Of a stretch of DNA of 37,171 nucleotides, positions 25,024-34,000 are shown in pieces. The DNA is from Leptotrichia sp. oral taxon 215 str. W9775 (lineage in GTDB: Bacteria; Fusobacteriota; Fusobacteriia; Fusobacteriales; Leptotrichiaceae). The notes beneath the pieces were generated by a model. It was not told the origin of the DNA. It did not search any database and worked only from the letters and a program-made list of their open reading frames with translations. Position 1 is the first letter of the stretch, and each line of letters opens with the position of its first letter. The position numbers and the translations under genes were made by a program. The stretch spans positions 1 through 37,171 of the forward strand of contig NZ_KI272865.1 of NCBI RefSeq assembly GCF_000469505.1, given 5' to 3'.

Positions 25024-26304
25024 TTGCTAAAAATAGGCATAGTTGCAGAGTATAATCCTTTTCATAACGGTCATCTGTATCAGATAGAAGAAATAAAGAG
25101 GAGAATAGAAAAAGATACGCTGATAGTGGCAGTTGTAAGTGGAGATTTTGTTCAGAGGGGAGATTTCTCGTATTTTAATAAGTGGCATAAGACAGAGGCG
25201 GCATTAAATCATGGAGTGGATATGGTAGTGGAATTGCCGTTATATTATTCTGTCCAGAATGCTGAAATTTTTTCTAAAATGTCTACAAAAATACTGGATT
25301 ATCTTGAAATGGACTTTCAGGTTTTCGGGGCTGAAGAAAAGGACATTGAAGTGCTGGACAGGATAATTGAACTACAGGAAAGGGAGGACTATAAAAAGAA
25401 CCTTATGGAGCTCATGAAGAAAGGGAACAGTTACAGTACTTCGCAAAAACTGGCATTGTCAGAATATGGTTATGGTGATGCTGTAAAATCAAACAACATA
25501 CTTGCCCTTGAGTATATGAGGACAATGAAGAAGGAAAATCTTGGAATAAAGCCTTACATTATACAGAGGGAAATTTCAGATTATAATGAACAGGAAATAG
25601 AAAAAGCCAGAAAAAGCATTGCAAGTGCAACATTTATAAGGAAAATACTGGTAGAAAATGATGCAAATCCTGAAAATGTAAGGGATTTCATTCCTGAGAA
25701 AACATATGAAATTTTGAAAAAGTACTATGTCTCAGAAAACAAGGGAAATGAAGGGCTTAAATGGAAAAACTTGAAGGAAGGTATGTTTAAATTTTTAAAA
25801 TATAAATTGTTAATGGAAACAAAGAAAGAAATAATAAAAATATATGATATGAACGACGAAATATATGCTAGAATATACAGAGGCGTTAGTAAATCGAATA
25901 CATATGAAGTTTTTCTGAAGGAAGTAAAATCAAGAAATTTTTCAATAAAAAGAATAGAAAGAATAGTACTGAATATTCTGCTTAATATAACAAAAGAAGC
26001 AGTTGATTTTGAACTGGACTATATAAGGGTTCTGGGATTTAATCAGAGAGGACAGGAATATCTCAGACAGCTTAAGAAAAAAAAGAAGGTTTACAATGAA
26101 AAGTCAGATGTGTCAGAAGAAACAGAAAAGTATGAAAAGAAAAATAATGATGAAAAAATCTTTGTAAACTGGAAAAATATTGAAAAAAATGTACATTCAG
26201 AAAAAGTTAAAATAGAAAAAAATGGGTTTCTGCTAAAGGAACTGTTTTTAAATGAAAAGGAAAAACTGAACCCTCTAATTATAAATCAGAGAAAGTTTAA
26301 ATAG
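25024..26304 (+). CDS. tmcAL: tRNA(Met) cytidine acetate ligase
   Basis: Uses acetate and ATP to make N4-acetylcytidine at the wobble base of elongator tRNA-Met (YlbM family). The 426-aa protein opens with the nucleotidyltransferase HxGH motif HNGH (14-17) in GIVAEYNPFHNGH, followed by VVSGDFVQRGDFSYFNKWHK and VVELPLYYSVQNAEIF. Residues about 350-390 are a very charged low-complexity insertion before the conserved end, longer than I would expect. The start is TTG, supported by AGGAG (25012-25016) 7 nt upstream and the family N-terminus. Twelve bases separate it from the next gene. Confidence 0.92.
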   Translation: MLKIGIVAEYNPFHNGHLYQIEEIKRRIEKDTLIVAVVSGDFVQRGDFSYFNKWHKTEAALNHGVDMVVELPLYYSVQNAEIFSKMSTKILDYLEMDFQVFGAEEKDIEVLDRIIELQEREDYKKNLMELMKKGNSYSTSQKLALSEYGYGDAVKSNNILALEYMRTMKKENLGIKPYIIQREISDYNEQEIEKARKSIASATFIRKILVENDANPENVRDFIPEKTYEILKKYYVSENKGNEGLKWKNLKEGMFKFLKYKLLMETKKEIIKIYDMNDEIYARIYRGVSKSNTYEVFLKEVKSRNFSIKRIERIVLNILLNITKEAVDFELDYIRVLGFNQRGQEYLRQLKKKKKVYNEKSDVSEETEKYEKKNNDEKIFVNWKNIEKNVHSEKVKIEKNGFLLKELFLNEKEKLNPLIINQRKFK

Positions 26305-26315
26305 GAGGAGTAATA

Positions 26316-27413
26316 ATGGGAGTATTAATTACGATAAATGTACTGTTTATGATATTTTTCTTTGTACTGGCGTATATGTCAATAAGATATTTTATAAATC
26401 AGATTGAAAAATATCCAAGAATAACTTTGGAAGAAGTTTACAACAGTAAGAAACTTCGGATGAAATATAACATAGAGGATAAAGTAAATCCAATGGATTA
26501 TGGTTATAACTACAAGGAAATACCTTATAAATCAGGAAAAATACAGCTTCATGGGTGGCTGTTGGAAAATAAGGATGCAGAAAAGACTATGATAATTTCT
26601 CATGGAAGAGGAGTTAACAGGCTTGCCGCATTGCAATATCTGCAAATATTCAAAGATACTTCTCTTGACAAGGAATACAGTTTCTTTATTCCGGACTTGA
26701 GAAATTCCGGGAAATCAGACATTTCAAGAACTAAAATGGGATACTGTTTTGGCCAGGATATTTACAATACAATGCTTATGCTGAATGAAAAATTTGGAAA
26801 AAATAATTTTGTTCTTTATGGATTTTCACAAGGTGGAATGGGGTCTGCAATTGCAGCAAAGATATTCAACAACGGACTTAGAAAAAAAGGTATAAAAGTG
26901 GACAAGATGATACTTGACAGTTCCATTTCAAATATAAGAAAAAAAGTAAAGGAAGATGCTAAAAAAAGAAGAGTTCCAAAGTTTATTGTAAGTGTTGTTG
27001 TCAGAGTGTTTAACTTCAGGGTTGGAAATAAACTGGATAAACTAAGACTTTCATATCTGCTGAGAAGAATACCTACCCTAATAATACAGACTAAAAGTGA
27101 CAAGGCTACAACCTACGGTATGCTTATGGAAGAATATAACGAAATAGCTCAGAATAAGAATGTTCAGCTGAAGGTTTTTGAAAGAGGTTCACATACAAGA
27201 ATATATGCAGAACAGGATTATAAAGAAGAATATACTGAAGCAGTTGCAAATTTCCTTAAAGATAAAGTGGTAAACAGTGCTCAGGAAGAGACTGATAAGA
27301 AAACTGGGCAGGAAGCAGAAACTGTAAAAGTGGAAGCGGATGAAAATGCAAATGATAAAGGTTCAGAATACTATGAAAAATTTTCTGACTTTGATTTTGA
27401 TGATAATGAATAA
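26316..27413 (+). CDS. Alpha/beta hydrolase with N-terminal membrane anchor
   Basis: A 365-aa protein with a TM segment at residues 4-24, then an alpha/beta hydrolase domain: SHGRG (95-99) as oxyanion region, the nucleophile elbow GFSQGG with S171, a probable acid in the TKSDKATTYG segment and the His in GSHTRIY. This arrangement resembles YqkD/YfhR-like serine hydrolases (peptidase S9-like clan). The last 50 residues are acidic and low in complexity. The ribosome site AGGAGGAG (26303-26310) overlaps the tmcAL stop, so the pair is one operon. Substrate unknown. Confidence 0.85.
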   Translation: MGVLITINVLFMIFFFVLAYMSIRYFINQIEKYPRITLEEVYNSKKLRMKYNIEDKVNPMDYGYNYKEIPYKSGKIQLHGWLLENKDAEKTMIISHGRGVNRLAALQYLQIFKDTSLDKEYSFFIPDLRNSGKSDISRTKMGYCFGQDIYNTMLMLNEKFGKNNFVLYGFSQGGMGSAIAAKIFNNGLRKKGIKVDKMILDSSISNIRKKVKEDAKKRRVPKFIVSVVVRVFNFRVGNKLDKLRLSYLLRRIPTLIIQTKSDKATTYGMLMEEYNEIAQNKNVQLKVFERGSHTRIYAEQDYKEEYTEAVANFLKDKVVNSAQEETDKKTGQEAETVKVEADENANDKGSEYYEKFSDFDFDDNE

Positions 27414-27477
27414 AATAAAAAAGCAGATTAAAGAGAAAAAGTGTTTGAAATAAATACTTTGGAAAATGGAGAAAAAT

Positions 27478-28800
27478 ATGTCTAAAATGACAAAAAGTAA
27501 ATATATTATTTATGGTCTTGGGGTTTCATATTTTATGATAGACCAGATTTATAACCAGTGGCTTTCGTATTATTATTTGCCACCTGAAACAGAAAAGAAT
27601 CTTGTTCCGTTACTGAAACCTCAGTATCTTGTCCTGGCATTTATTTTTGCCAGAATTATTGATGCAGTATCAGATCCTGTTGTGGGATATTTATCTGACA
27701 ATTCAAAGTCACGTTTTGGTAAAAGGTCAATATTCATGTTAATAGGAGGATTGCCGCTTGGACTTCTTACAATCATGTATTTTTATCCTGTAAAGAGTTC
27801 ACAAATGGCAACGCTGATTTATCTGTCAATTGTTGGAGGACTTTATTTTACGGCATACACCCTTGTTGCCGCACCGTATAATGCCTTAATTCCTGATTTG
27901 GCTACCAATAAGGAAGAAAGGTTGAACCTGTCTACAATGCAGTCAACCTTCAGGCTGATATTTACCGGAGTGGCGATGGTTCTTCCGGGAATTCTTATAT
28001 CAAAATTTGGTATGGTAAACGGAGTCATGAATACAGAAGTTGGAATACGTAAAACAGTTATTCTGATTACGATACTGTCAGTACTTGGAATTTATGCATG
28101 TGTTTTCTTCTTGAAGGAGAAACAGCTGACACAGAACCGTCCTAAAAGCGAATCACTTGGATTTATGAAATCTGTTTCGCATTTGAAAGATAAGGAAATT
28201 ATACTGTATTTTTTAGGATATTTCTTTTTCTTCTGTGGATTTAATATACTTCGTGGAGATTTGACATATTATCTGAGTGCGGTAATGCAGAAGGACATAA
28301 AATTCCTTACAGTAATATCGGTTATACTGTTTGGAATGGCAGGACTGTTTTTCCCGATTACAAATAAATTTGGGAAAAAATATTCGTACAAAAAGGTACT
28401 GATAGCAGATATGCTGCTTTTAATAGTCGGAACTTTTGGACTGTTATTTATAAATAAAAATACTTCAATCTTTGCCTACGTATTTTTCATAATCTGTGGA
28501 ACAGGATTGAGCGGAGCCGCATTTATTTTCCCTCAGGCTATGTTAAGTGAAATTTCTGCAAAGCTGTCAGAAACTAAAAAAGTGAGTCTGGAAGGGTTCA
28601 TGTTTGGAATACAGGGAATGTTCCTTAAACTTGCATTTCTGGTACAGCAGGTTGTACAGTCGACTTTACTTGTTGTGGGAAATAATAATACCGAAGGCGT
28701 AAAAGGTGCGACGGAATTTGGAGTTAAAGTGACGCTTGTTGTGGCACTGATATTATTCGCAGCATCACTGTTCTTCTATAACCTGAAAAAGGAAGACTAG
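27478..28800 (+). CDS. GPH-family sugar:cation symporter (MFS superfamily)
   Basis: A 440-aa transporter with about 12 TM segments. The loop DAVSDPVVGYLSDNSKSRFGKR (read as DPVVGYLSD plus RFGKR) is the hallmark of glycoside-pentoside-hexuronide symporters such as MelB. The ATG at 27466 is in frame, but GGAG (27468-27471) fits the ATG at 27478, so that start is used. No sugar hydrolase gene flanks it to suggest a substrate. No clear terminator follows. Confidence 0.85.
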   Translation: MSKMTKSKYIIYGLGVSYFMIDQIYNQWLSYYYLPPETEKNLVPLLKPQYLVLAFIFARIIDAVSDPVVGYLSDNSKSRFGKRSIFMLIGGLPLGLLTIMYFYPVKSSQMATLIYLSIVGGLYFTAYTLVAAPYNALIPDLATNKEERLNLSTMQSTFRLIFTGVAMVLPGILISKFGMVNGVMNTEVGIRKTVILITILSVLGIYACVFFLKEKQLTQNRPKSESLGFMKSVSHLKDKEIILYFLGYFFFFCGFNILRGDLTYYLSAVMQKDIKFLTVISVILFGMAGLFFPITNKFGKKYSYKKVLIADMLLLIVGTFGLLFINKNTSIFAYVFFIICGTGLSGAAFIFPQAMLSEISAKLSETKKVSLEGFMFGIQGMFLKLAFLVQQVVQSTLLVVGNNNTEGVKGATEFGVKVTLVVALILFAASLFFYNLKKED

Positions 28801-28829
28801 AGTGAATGTATAAGGTTTTGATATATTGA

Positions 28830-28937
28830 TATTCAATAATTGAAGCTGTTCCGGATAAAATAGCCTGTACTTTAAGAAATAAGAATTGCAGGGACTGTAA
28901 TTATGGAAATTACATATATTGTGATTATATAAACTAG
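28830..28937 (+). pseudogene. Start-less Cys-rich reading frame, possible gene remnant
   Basis: Between a TGA at 28827 and a TAG at 28935 one frame reads a Cys-rich stretch ending KIACTLRNKNCRDCNYG and NYIYCDYIN. Four Cys with CxxC spacing in 35 residues is unusual for random AT-rich DNA, but there is no start codon or ribosome site. It may be the 3' end of a lost small Cys-rich gene, or chance. Confidence 0.2.
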
Positions 28938-28964
28938 AAAAAAATAATAATAATGGAGGTTTTT

Positions 28965-29774
28965 ATGGAAATTAAAGAGTTGCAGAAAATTGCAAAAGAC
29001 TTAAGAAGAGACATCATTGAAATGATTTACAGAGCTAAATCAGGACACCCTGGAGGATCATTATCAATAGCTGATATTATGGCTGTACTATACTGGAATG
29101 AAATGAATATTGATCCTGCAAATCCAAAAATGGAAAACAGGGACAGATTTGTATTAAGTAAAGGGCATGCCGCACCAGCACTTTATGCATCATTGATAGA
29201 AAAAGGATATGCAAGCAAGAATCTGATACCTACTTTAAGAAGATGGCATTCACCATTGCAAGGACACCCTGATATGAAAAAACTTCCAGGAGTTGAAATG
29301 TCAACAGGATCTCTGGGACAAGGACTCTCAGCAGCAAACGGAATGGCTATAAGTGCAAAAATTTACGGAAATGACTACAGAGTGTATGCAATATTAGGAG
29401 ACGGAGAATTACAGGAAGGTCAAATATGGGAAGCGGCAATGACAGCGGCTCACTACAAACTTGATAACGTAGTTGCAATCGTAGATTACAACAATCTTCA
29501 AATTGACGGAAAAGTATCTGATGTAATGGATGTTTCTCCAGTTGCAGACAAATTTAAAGCGTTTAACTGGCACGTAATAGAAATAGACGGGCATAATTAT
29601 GATGAAATAATAAAAGCTTTTGCTGAAGCCAGAACTGTAAAGGGGAAACCAACAGTAATAGTTGCTAATACTGTAAAAGGTAAGGGAGTTTCTTTCATGG
29701 AAAATAATGCAGGATTCCACGGAGCTGCTCCGAATGATGAAGAGTATAAAAAAGCTATGGAAGAATTACAATAG
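28965..29774 (+). CDS. Transketolase, N-terminal subunit
   Basis: The thiamine-diphosphate-binding half of a two-gene transketolase (pentose phosphate pathway); it also supplies erythrose 4-phosphate, the substrate of the DAHP synthase encoded in this window. The 269-aa protein has AKSGHPGGSLS near residue 25, LSKGHAAPALYA, and the ThDP motif GDGELQEG ending in DYNN. An ATG at 28953 is in frame, but GGAGG (28955-28959) fits the ATG at 28965. The partner gene starts 12 bp downstream. Confidence 0.93.
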   Translation: MEIKELQKIAKDLRRDIIEMIYRAKSGHPGGSLSIADIMAVLYWNEMNIDPANPKMENRDRFVLSKGHAAPALYASLIEKGYASKNLIPTLRRWHSPLQGHPDMKKLPGVEMSTGSLGQGLSAANGMAISAKIYGNDYRVYAILGDGELQEGQIWEAAMTAAHYKLDNVVAIVDYNNLQIDGKVSDVMDVSPVADKFKAFNWHVIEIDGHNYDEIIKAFAEARTVKGKPTVIVANTVKGKGVSFMENNAGFHGAAPNDEEYKKAMEELQ

Positions 29775-29786
29775 GAGGTATGGATA

Positions 29787-30713
29787 ATGGAAAAGAAATC
29801 AACTAGACAGGCATATGGAGAAGCATTAGCTAAATTAGGAAGAGAAAATAAAGATGTAGTAGTATTGGAAGCAGATTTATCAAAATCAACAATGACAGTA
29901 TTTTTCAAAAAAGAATTCCCTGAAAGACATATAAACGTAGGTATAGCAGAAGCTGATATGATAGGAACTGCAGCTGGAATAGCATCAACAGGAAAAATTC
30001 CTTTTGCATCAACATTTGCACATTTTGCTGCAGGAAGAGCATTTGACCAGATAAGAAACAGTGTTGCTTATCCTAAATTAAATGTTAAAATATGTCCTAC
30101 TCACGCAGGAGTTTCATTAGGAGAAGATGGAGGATCACACCAGTCGGTAGAAGATATAGCTTTAATGAGATCATTACCTGGAATGGTTGTATTATCTCCT
30201 GCTGATGCTGTTGAGACTGAAAAAATGATTTTTGCAGTTGCAGAATATGAAGGGCCTGTTTATGTAAGATTGGGAAGATTGAACATTCCTGTATTATTTG
30301 ATGAAAACTATAAGTTTGAAATAGGAAAAGCTCATACTCTTACTGAAGGAAATGACGTTGCCATAATCGCTACAGGACTTATGGTTTACGAAGCGTCAGA
30401 AGCAGCTAAATTACTTGAAAAAGAAGGAATAAAAGCAAGAGTAATAAATATGTCTACTATAAAACCTCTGGATGAAGAGACAGTATTAAAAGCTGCAAAA
30501 GAATGTAAATTTATCGTAACAAGTGAAGAACATTCAGTAGTAGGAGGACTTGGAAGTGCTGTTTCAGAGTACTTGTCAGAAGTACACCCTACAAAAGTTG
30601 TAAAGCATGGAATATATGATGTTTTTGGTCAAAGTGCTGATGGAGAAACAATGCTTAACAACTATAACTTAAGAGCAAAGGATATTGCTGAACTTGTTTT
30701 GAAGAATAAATAA
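29787..30713 (+). CDS. Transketolase, C-terminal subunit
   Basis: The pyrimidine-binding and C-terminal half of the split transketolase, 308 aa. Seen are LEADLSKST, the catalytic-Glu segment NVGIAEADMIGTAAG, STFAHFAAGRAFDQIRNS and the CPTHAGVSLGEDGGSHQ loop, then the transketolase C-terminal fold. AGGAGG (29773-29778) overlaps the stop of the first subunit; the ATG at 29780 is too close to it, so 29787 is used. The two products form the active heterotetramer in known examples. Confidence 0.93.
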   Translation: MEKKSTRQAYGEALAKLGRENKDVVVLEADLSKSTMTVFFKKEFPERHINVGIAEADMIGTAAGIASTGKIPFASTFAHFAAGRAFDQIRNSVAYPKLNVKICPTHAGVSLGEDGGSHQSVEDIALMRSLPGMVVLSPADAVETEKMIFAVAEYEGPVYVRLGRLNIPVLFDENYKFEIGKAHTLTEGNDVAIIATGLMVYEASEAAKLLEKEGIKARVINMSTIKPLDEETVLKAAKECKFIVTSEEHSVVGGLGSAVSEYLSEVHPTKVVKHGIYDVFGQSADGETMLNNYNLRAKDIAELVLKNK

Positions 30714-30727
30714 AGATAATGTAATAT

Positions 30728-30810
30728 AAAAAGAGACTATGTGAAAAACTAGAAATAAATATAATTTTCATATGTTTATGAGTTTTTCTTTGAGGGGGTC
30801 TCTTTTTTTT
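30728..30810 (+). terminator. Two-stem intrinsic terminator after the transketolase genes
   Basis: AAAAAGAGAC (30728-30737) pairs with GTCTCTTTTT (30798-30807), and GAAAAACT (30743-30750) with AGTTTTTC (30781-30788) inside it; a T-run continues to 30810. It isolates the metabolic operon from the CRISPR locus. Confidence 0.75.
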
Positions 30811-30888
30811 GTTGGAAATGTGAAATAAAAAACATATTAGGTCTAGACTTTTACGAAAAATGTGTTAAACTTAAAGTGAAAACAAATC

Positions 30889-30915
30889 TTTTTATAAGAA
30901 AAAATCTTATAAAAA
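30889..30915. other. AT-only hairpin beyond the tracrRNA terminator
   Basis: TTTTTATAAG (30889-30898) and CTTATAAAAA (30906-30915) form a perfect 10-bp stem with a 7-nt loop, just downstream of the tracrRNA U-tract. It could back up termination. The remaining stretch 30811-30888 shows no gene; only a weak plus-strand promoter match (TTGGAA 30812, TATTAG 30835, 17-bp spacing) is seen. Confidence 0.4.
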
Positions 30916-30941
30916 ATAAAAAAGCCTTTAACATAGGCTTT
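30911..30941 (-). terminator. tracrRNA terminator
   Basis: A 7-bp stem AAAGCCT/AGGCTTT (30921-30927/30935-30941) with a 7-nt loop; read on the minus strand it is followed by UUUUUUAUUUUUU. It fixes the 3' end of the tracrRNA near 30911-30918. Confidence 0.8.
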
Positions 30942-31027
30942 AAAATCTGCACTCGCAGAGTCATAATGACGATTTCAAAAAATTTTTATTTGAACTCGTA
31001 ATGTAAATTCAGATAGTATTCTGATTT
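30912..31027 (-). ncRNA. tracrRNA of the type II-A system
   Basis: Transcribed opposite to cas9, about 115 nt. On the plus strand, 31001-31021 is identical to repeat positions 12-32 (21 bases), so the minus-strand RNA pairs perfectly with crRNA in the upper stem. TTTGA (30989-30993) matches repeat positions 2-6 and gives the lower stem, with an unpaired bulge between. Downstream come two small hairpins (GTCA/TGAC at 30960-30970; TCTGC/GCAGA at 30946-30959) and the terminator hairpin. This is the usual anti-repeat, bulge, nexus, terminator order that Cas9 and RNase III need for crRNA maturation and target cleavage. A good promoter is present. Confidence 0.9.
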
Positions 31028-31032
31028 ATTAA

Positions 31033-31061
31033 TTTATAACACATAAATTTACGAAAGTCAA
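31033..31061 (-). promoter_or_regulatory. tracrRNA promoter
   Basis: On the minus strand: -35 TTGACT (31061-31056), 17-bp spacer, extended -10 TGTTATAAA (-10 hexamer TATAAA at 31038-31033). Transcription should start about 31026, just upstream of the anti-repeat. The -35 box lies only 7 bp from the cas9 ribosome site. Confidence 0.7.
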
Positions 31062-31080
31062 TAATTTTAGGAGGAAAAAA

Positions 31081-34000
31081 ATGAAAAAATTTGAAGATTA
31101 CTATTTAGGTTTGGATTTAGGAACAAGTTCTATTGGTTGGGCAGTTACAAATGAAAAATATGATATCTTAAGATTCAATAAAAAATTTATGTGGGGAACA
31201 CATTTATTTGATATGGGAAATACAGCGTCAGAAAGAAGAATTTTCAGAACATCAAGAAGAAGATTAAAAAGGAAAAAAAATAGAATAGAATTATTACAGA
31301 CTTTATTTAGTGCAGAAATGTCAAAAAAAGATTTTGGATTTTTTCAGAGATTGAAAGAAAGCCAGTATTTTATTGAGGATAAAACTTTCAAAAATAAAAA
31401 TACACTTTTTATGGATGAAAATTATACGGATCAAGATTATCACATGGAATATCCTACAATTTATCATTTAAGAAAAGCTTTAATTGATAATGAAGAAAGT
31501 GCTTTTGAAATAAGAAAATTATATTTAGCAATATCTCATATATTATCACATAGAGGACATTTTTTATTTGAAGGTGAATTATCAGATAATTTAGATTTCG
31601 ATGATATTTTTAATGAATTTGTAAAATATTTAAATGAAGAATTGAATATAGATTTCAAAATAAAATCAGATGTTTCATTACAAGCAATAAAAGAAATTTT
31701 AACAGATAAAATGTTAAATAGAACAAAAAAGAAAGAAAAATTAAGTGAATTACTGGAAGAAGAAAAAAATAAAATATATCAGGAAATATGGAAATTACTT
31801 GTTGGGAATGAAGCAAAAATGTCCACTATTTTTGATGATAAGGAGTATGAAGAGGCAAAAATAGCTTTCTCAAAAGGAAATTATGATGAGAAAGAAGAAG
31901 AATATGAAAGTATTTTAGGAGAAAAAATATTATTTGTCCAAAAAGCAAAAGCTATTTATGACTGGATGTTATTACAGAATATTTTAAAAGAAGATAAATA
32001 TTTATCCTATTCAAAAGTTAAGCTTTACAATGAACATAAGAAGGACTTGAAGATATTAAAGGATGTATTGAAAAATTTAGATAAAAAAATTTATAAGGAA
32101 ATTTTTTCAGAAAATGGGTTGTATGAGGAATATTTGAGAATAGAAAAAAAGAAAATAGGTAGTAAAGAAGAAAAAACAAAAGATATACTGTATAATAGAT
32201 TAAAAAAAATATTTGAAAATAGAGATAACATGGCTATAGAAGATATTTTAAATAAAATAGAGCTAGATAGTTTTCTTCCAAAACAAAAAATAAAGGATAA
32301 CGGAGTAATACCAAGACAAGTACATCAGAAAGAATTAGAGATAATATTAAAAAATGCTGAGAAATATTTTAAATGGCTTATTGAAAAAGATGAAACTGGA
32401 TTATCAGTATCTGAAAAAATAATGAAAATATTTAAATTTAAGATTCCTTATTATGTTGGACCTTTAAATTCTAAAAGTCCTTTTGCATGGATAGAAAGAA
32501 AAGAATATGGGAAAATATTGCCTTGGAATTTTGAAAACATGGTAGATATGTCTAAAACTGCAGAAAAGTTTATAAAAAGAATGACAAATAAGTGCACATA
32601 TTTGCCTGAAAAAGATGTTATACCTAAAAATTCTCTACTCTATACAAAATATATGGTGTTAAATGAATTGAATAATTTAAAAATAAGAGGAGAGAAAATA
32701 AAAGTAGAGTTAAAACAAAAAATATATACAGAATTATTTCAAAAAAATAAAAAAATAGGAATGAAAACTCTGATTGAATTTTTAAAAAGTCAGAATATAG
32801 TTGTAACTAAAGTAGAAATAACAGGAATTGACGGAACATTTAATACTTCTTTAGGTTCTTATATAGATATGAAAAAAATATTTGGGGAAGAAAAAATAGT
32901 AAAAGATAGTTATAAGAAAATGATAGAAGATATCATTTTATGGATAACATTATATGGTGAAGAAAAAAAATTAATAAAATCAAAAATAGAGGAGAAATAT
33001 CCAGAAAAAGTTACACCTGAAGAGATGAAATTAATTTTAAAATTAAAGTATAGAGACTGGTCAAGATTGTCTAAAGAATTTTTAACAGAAATTGAAACAA
33101 TGGATGAAGAAACGGGAGAACTCATAAGTATAATTGAAATGTTATGGAGAAAAAATGAAAATATCATGGAACTGTTGAGTTATAAATATGATTTTTCAAA
33201 TAGAATAAAAGAATATAATGGAATAAATGAAAAAGAAAAAAATATAACTTATGAAGATTTAGTAAAAGATTTACAAATATCTCCTAGTGTAAAGAAAATG
33301 ATTTGGAGAGCTTTAGTAATAGTGAAAGAAATAAAAAAAGTAACTAATAAATCTCCTAAAAAAGTATTTATTGAAATGGCGAGAGATACTCAAACTGAGA
33401 AAAAAAGAACTGAAAAAAGAAAAGATAAGCTATTAGAATTATATAAAAATATAAAAAATGATGATTCTATTAAAGAATTAGAAAAAAATTTAAAAGATAA
33501 GACTAATGATGATTTGAAGTCTAAAAAACTTTATCTATATTATTTACAGCTTGGAAGATGTATGTATAGTGGTGAAGTTATTAGATTAGAAGATTTGATG
33601 AATGATAATTTATATGATATCGATCATATATATCCTCAATCTAAAATAAAGGATGATAGCTTTGATAATACAGTTTTAGTAAAAAAACAGATAAATGCAG
33701 ACAAGACAAATGAATATCCTATAGATAAGAGTATACAAAATAAATGTAAAGCTTTCTGGACTTCTTTAAAAGAAAGAGGACTGATGAGTAATACTAAATA
33801 CGAAAGATTAACAAGAACAGAAGGATTTTCAGATGATGAATTGGCAGGATTTATAAGTAGACAAATAGTTGAAACTAGACAGGCTACAAAAGTTTTGGCT
33901 GACTTATTAAAAGTAATATTTGGAAGTGATACAAGGATAGTTTATGTAAAAGCAGGACTTACATCTGATTTCAGACAAAAGTTTGGTATTTATAAATTTA

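Noticed and set aside
29409..29908. Two minus-strand frames of 103 codons inside the transketolase genes
   Set aside because: They are antisense shadows of strongly conserved genes and have no recognisable features.
30989..31021. An isolated CRISPR repeat of a second array
   Set aside because: It is a single degenerate copy with a 2-nt insertion and no spacer; with the terminator downstream on the minus strand it is the tracrRNA anti-repeat.
31035..31040. TATAAC as a cas9 promoter -10
   Set aside because: There is no -35 box at 16-18 bp, and the same bases form the much better tracrRNA promoter on the other strand.
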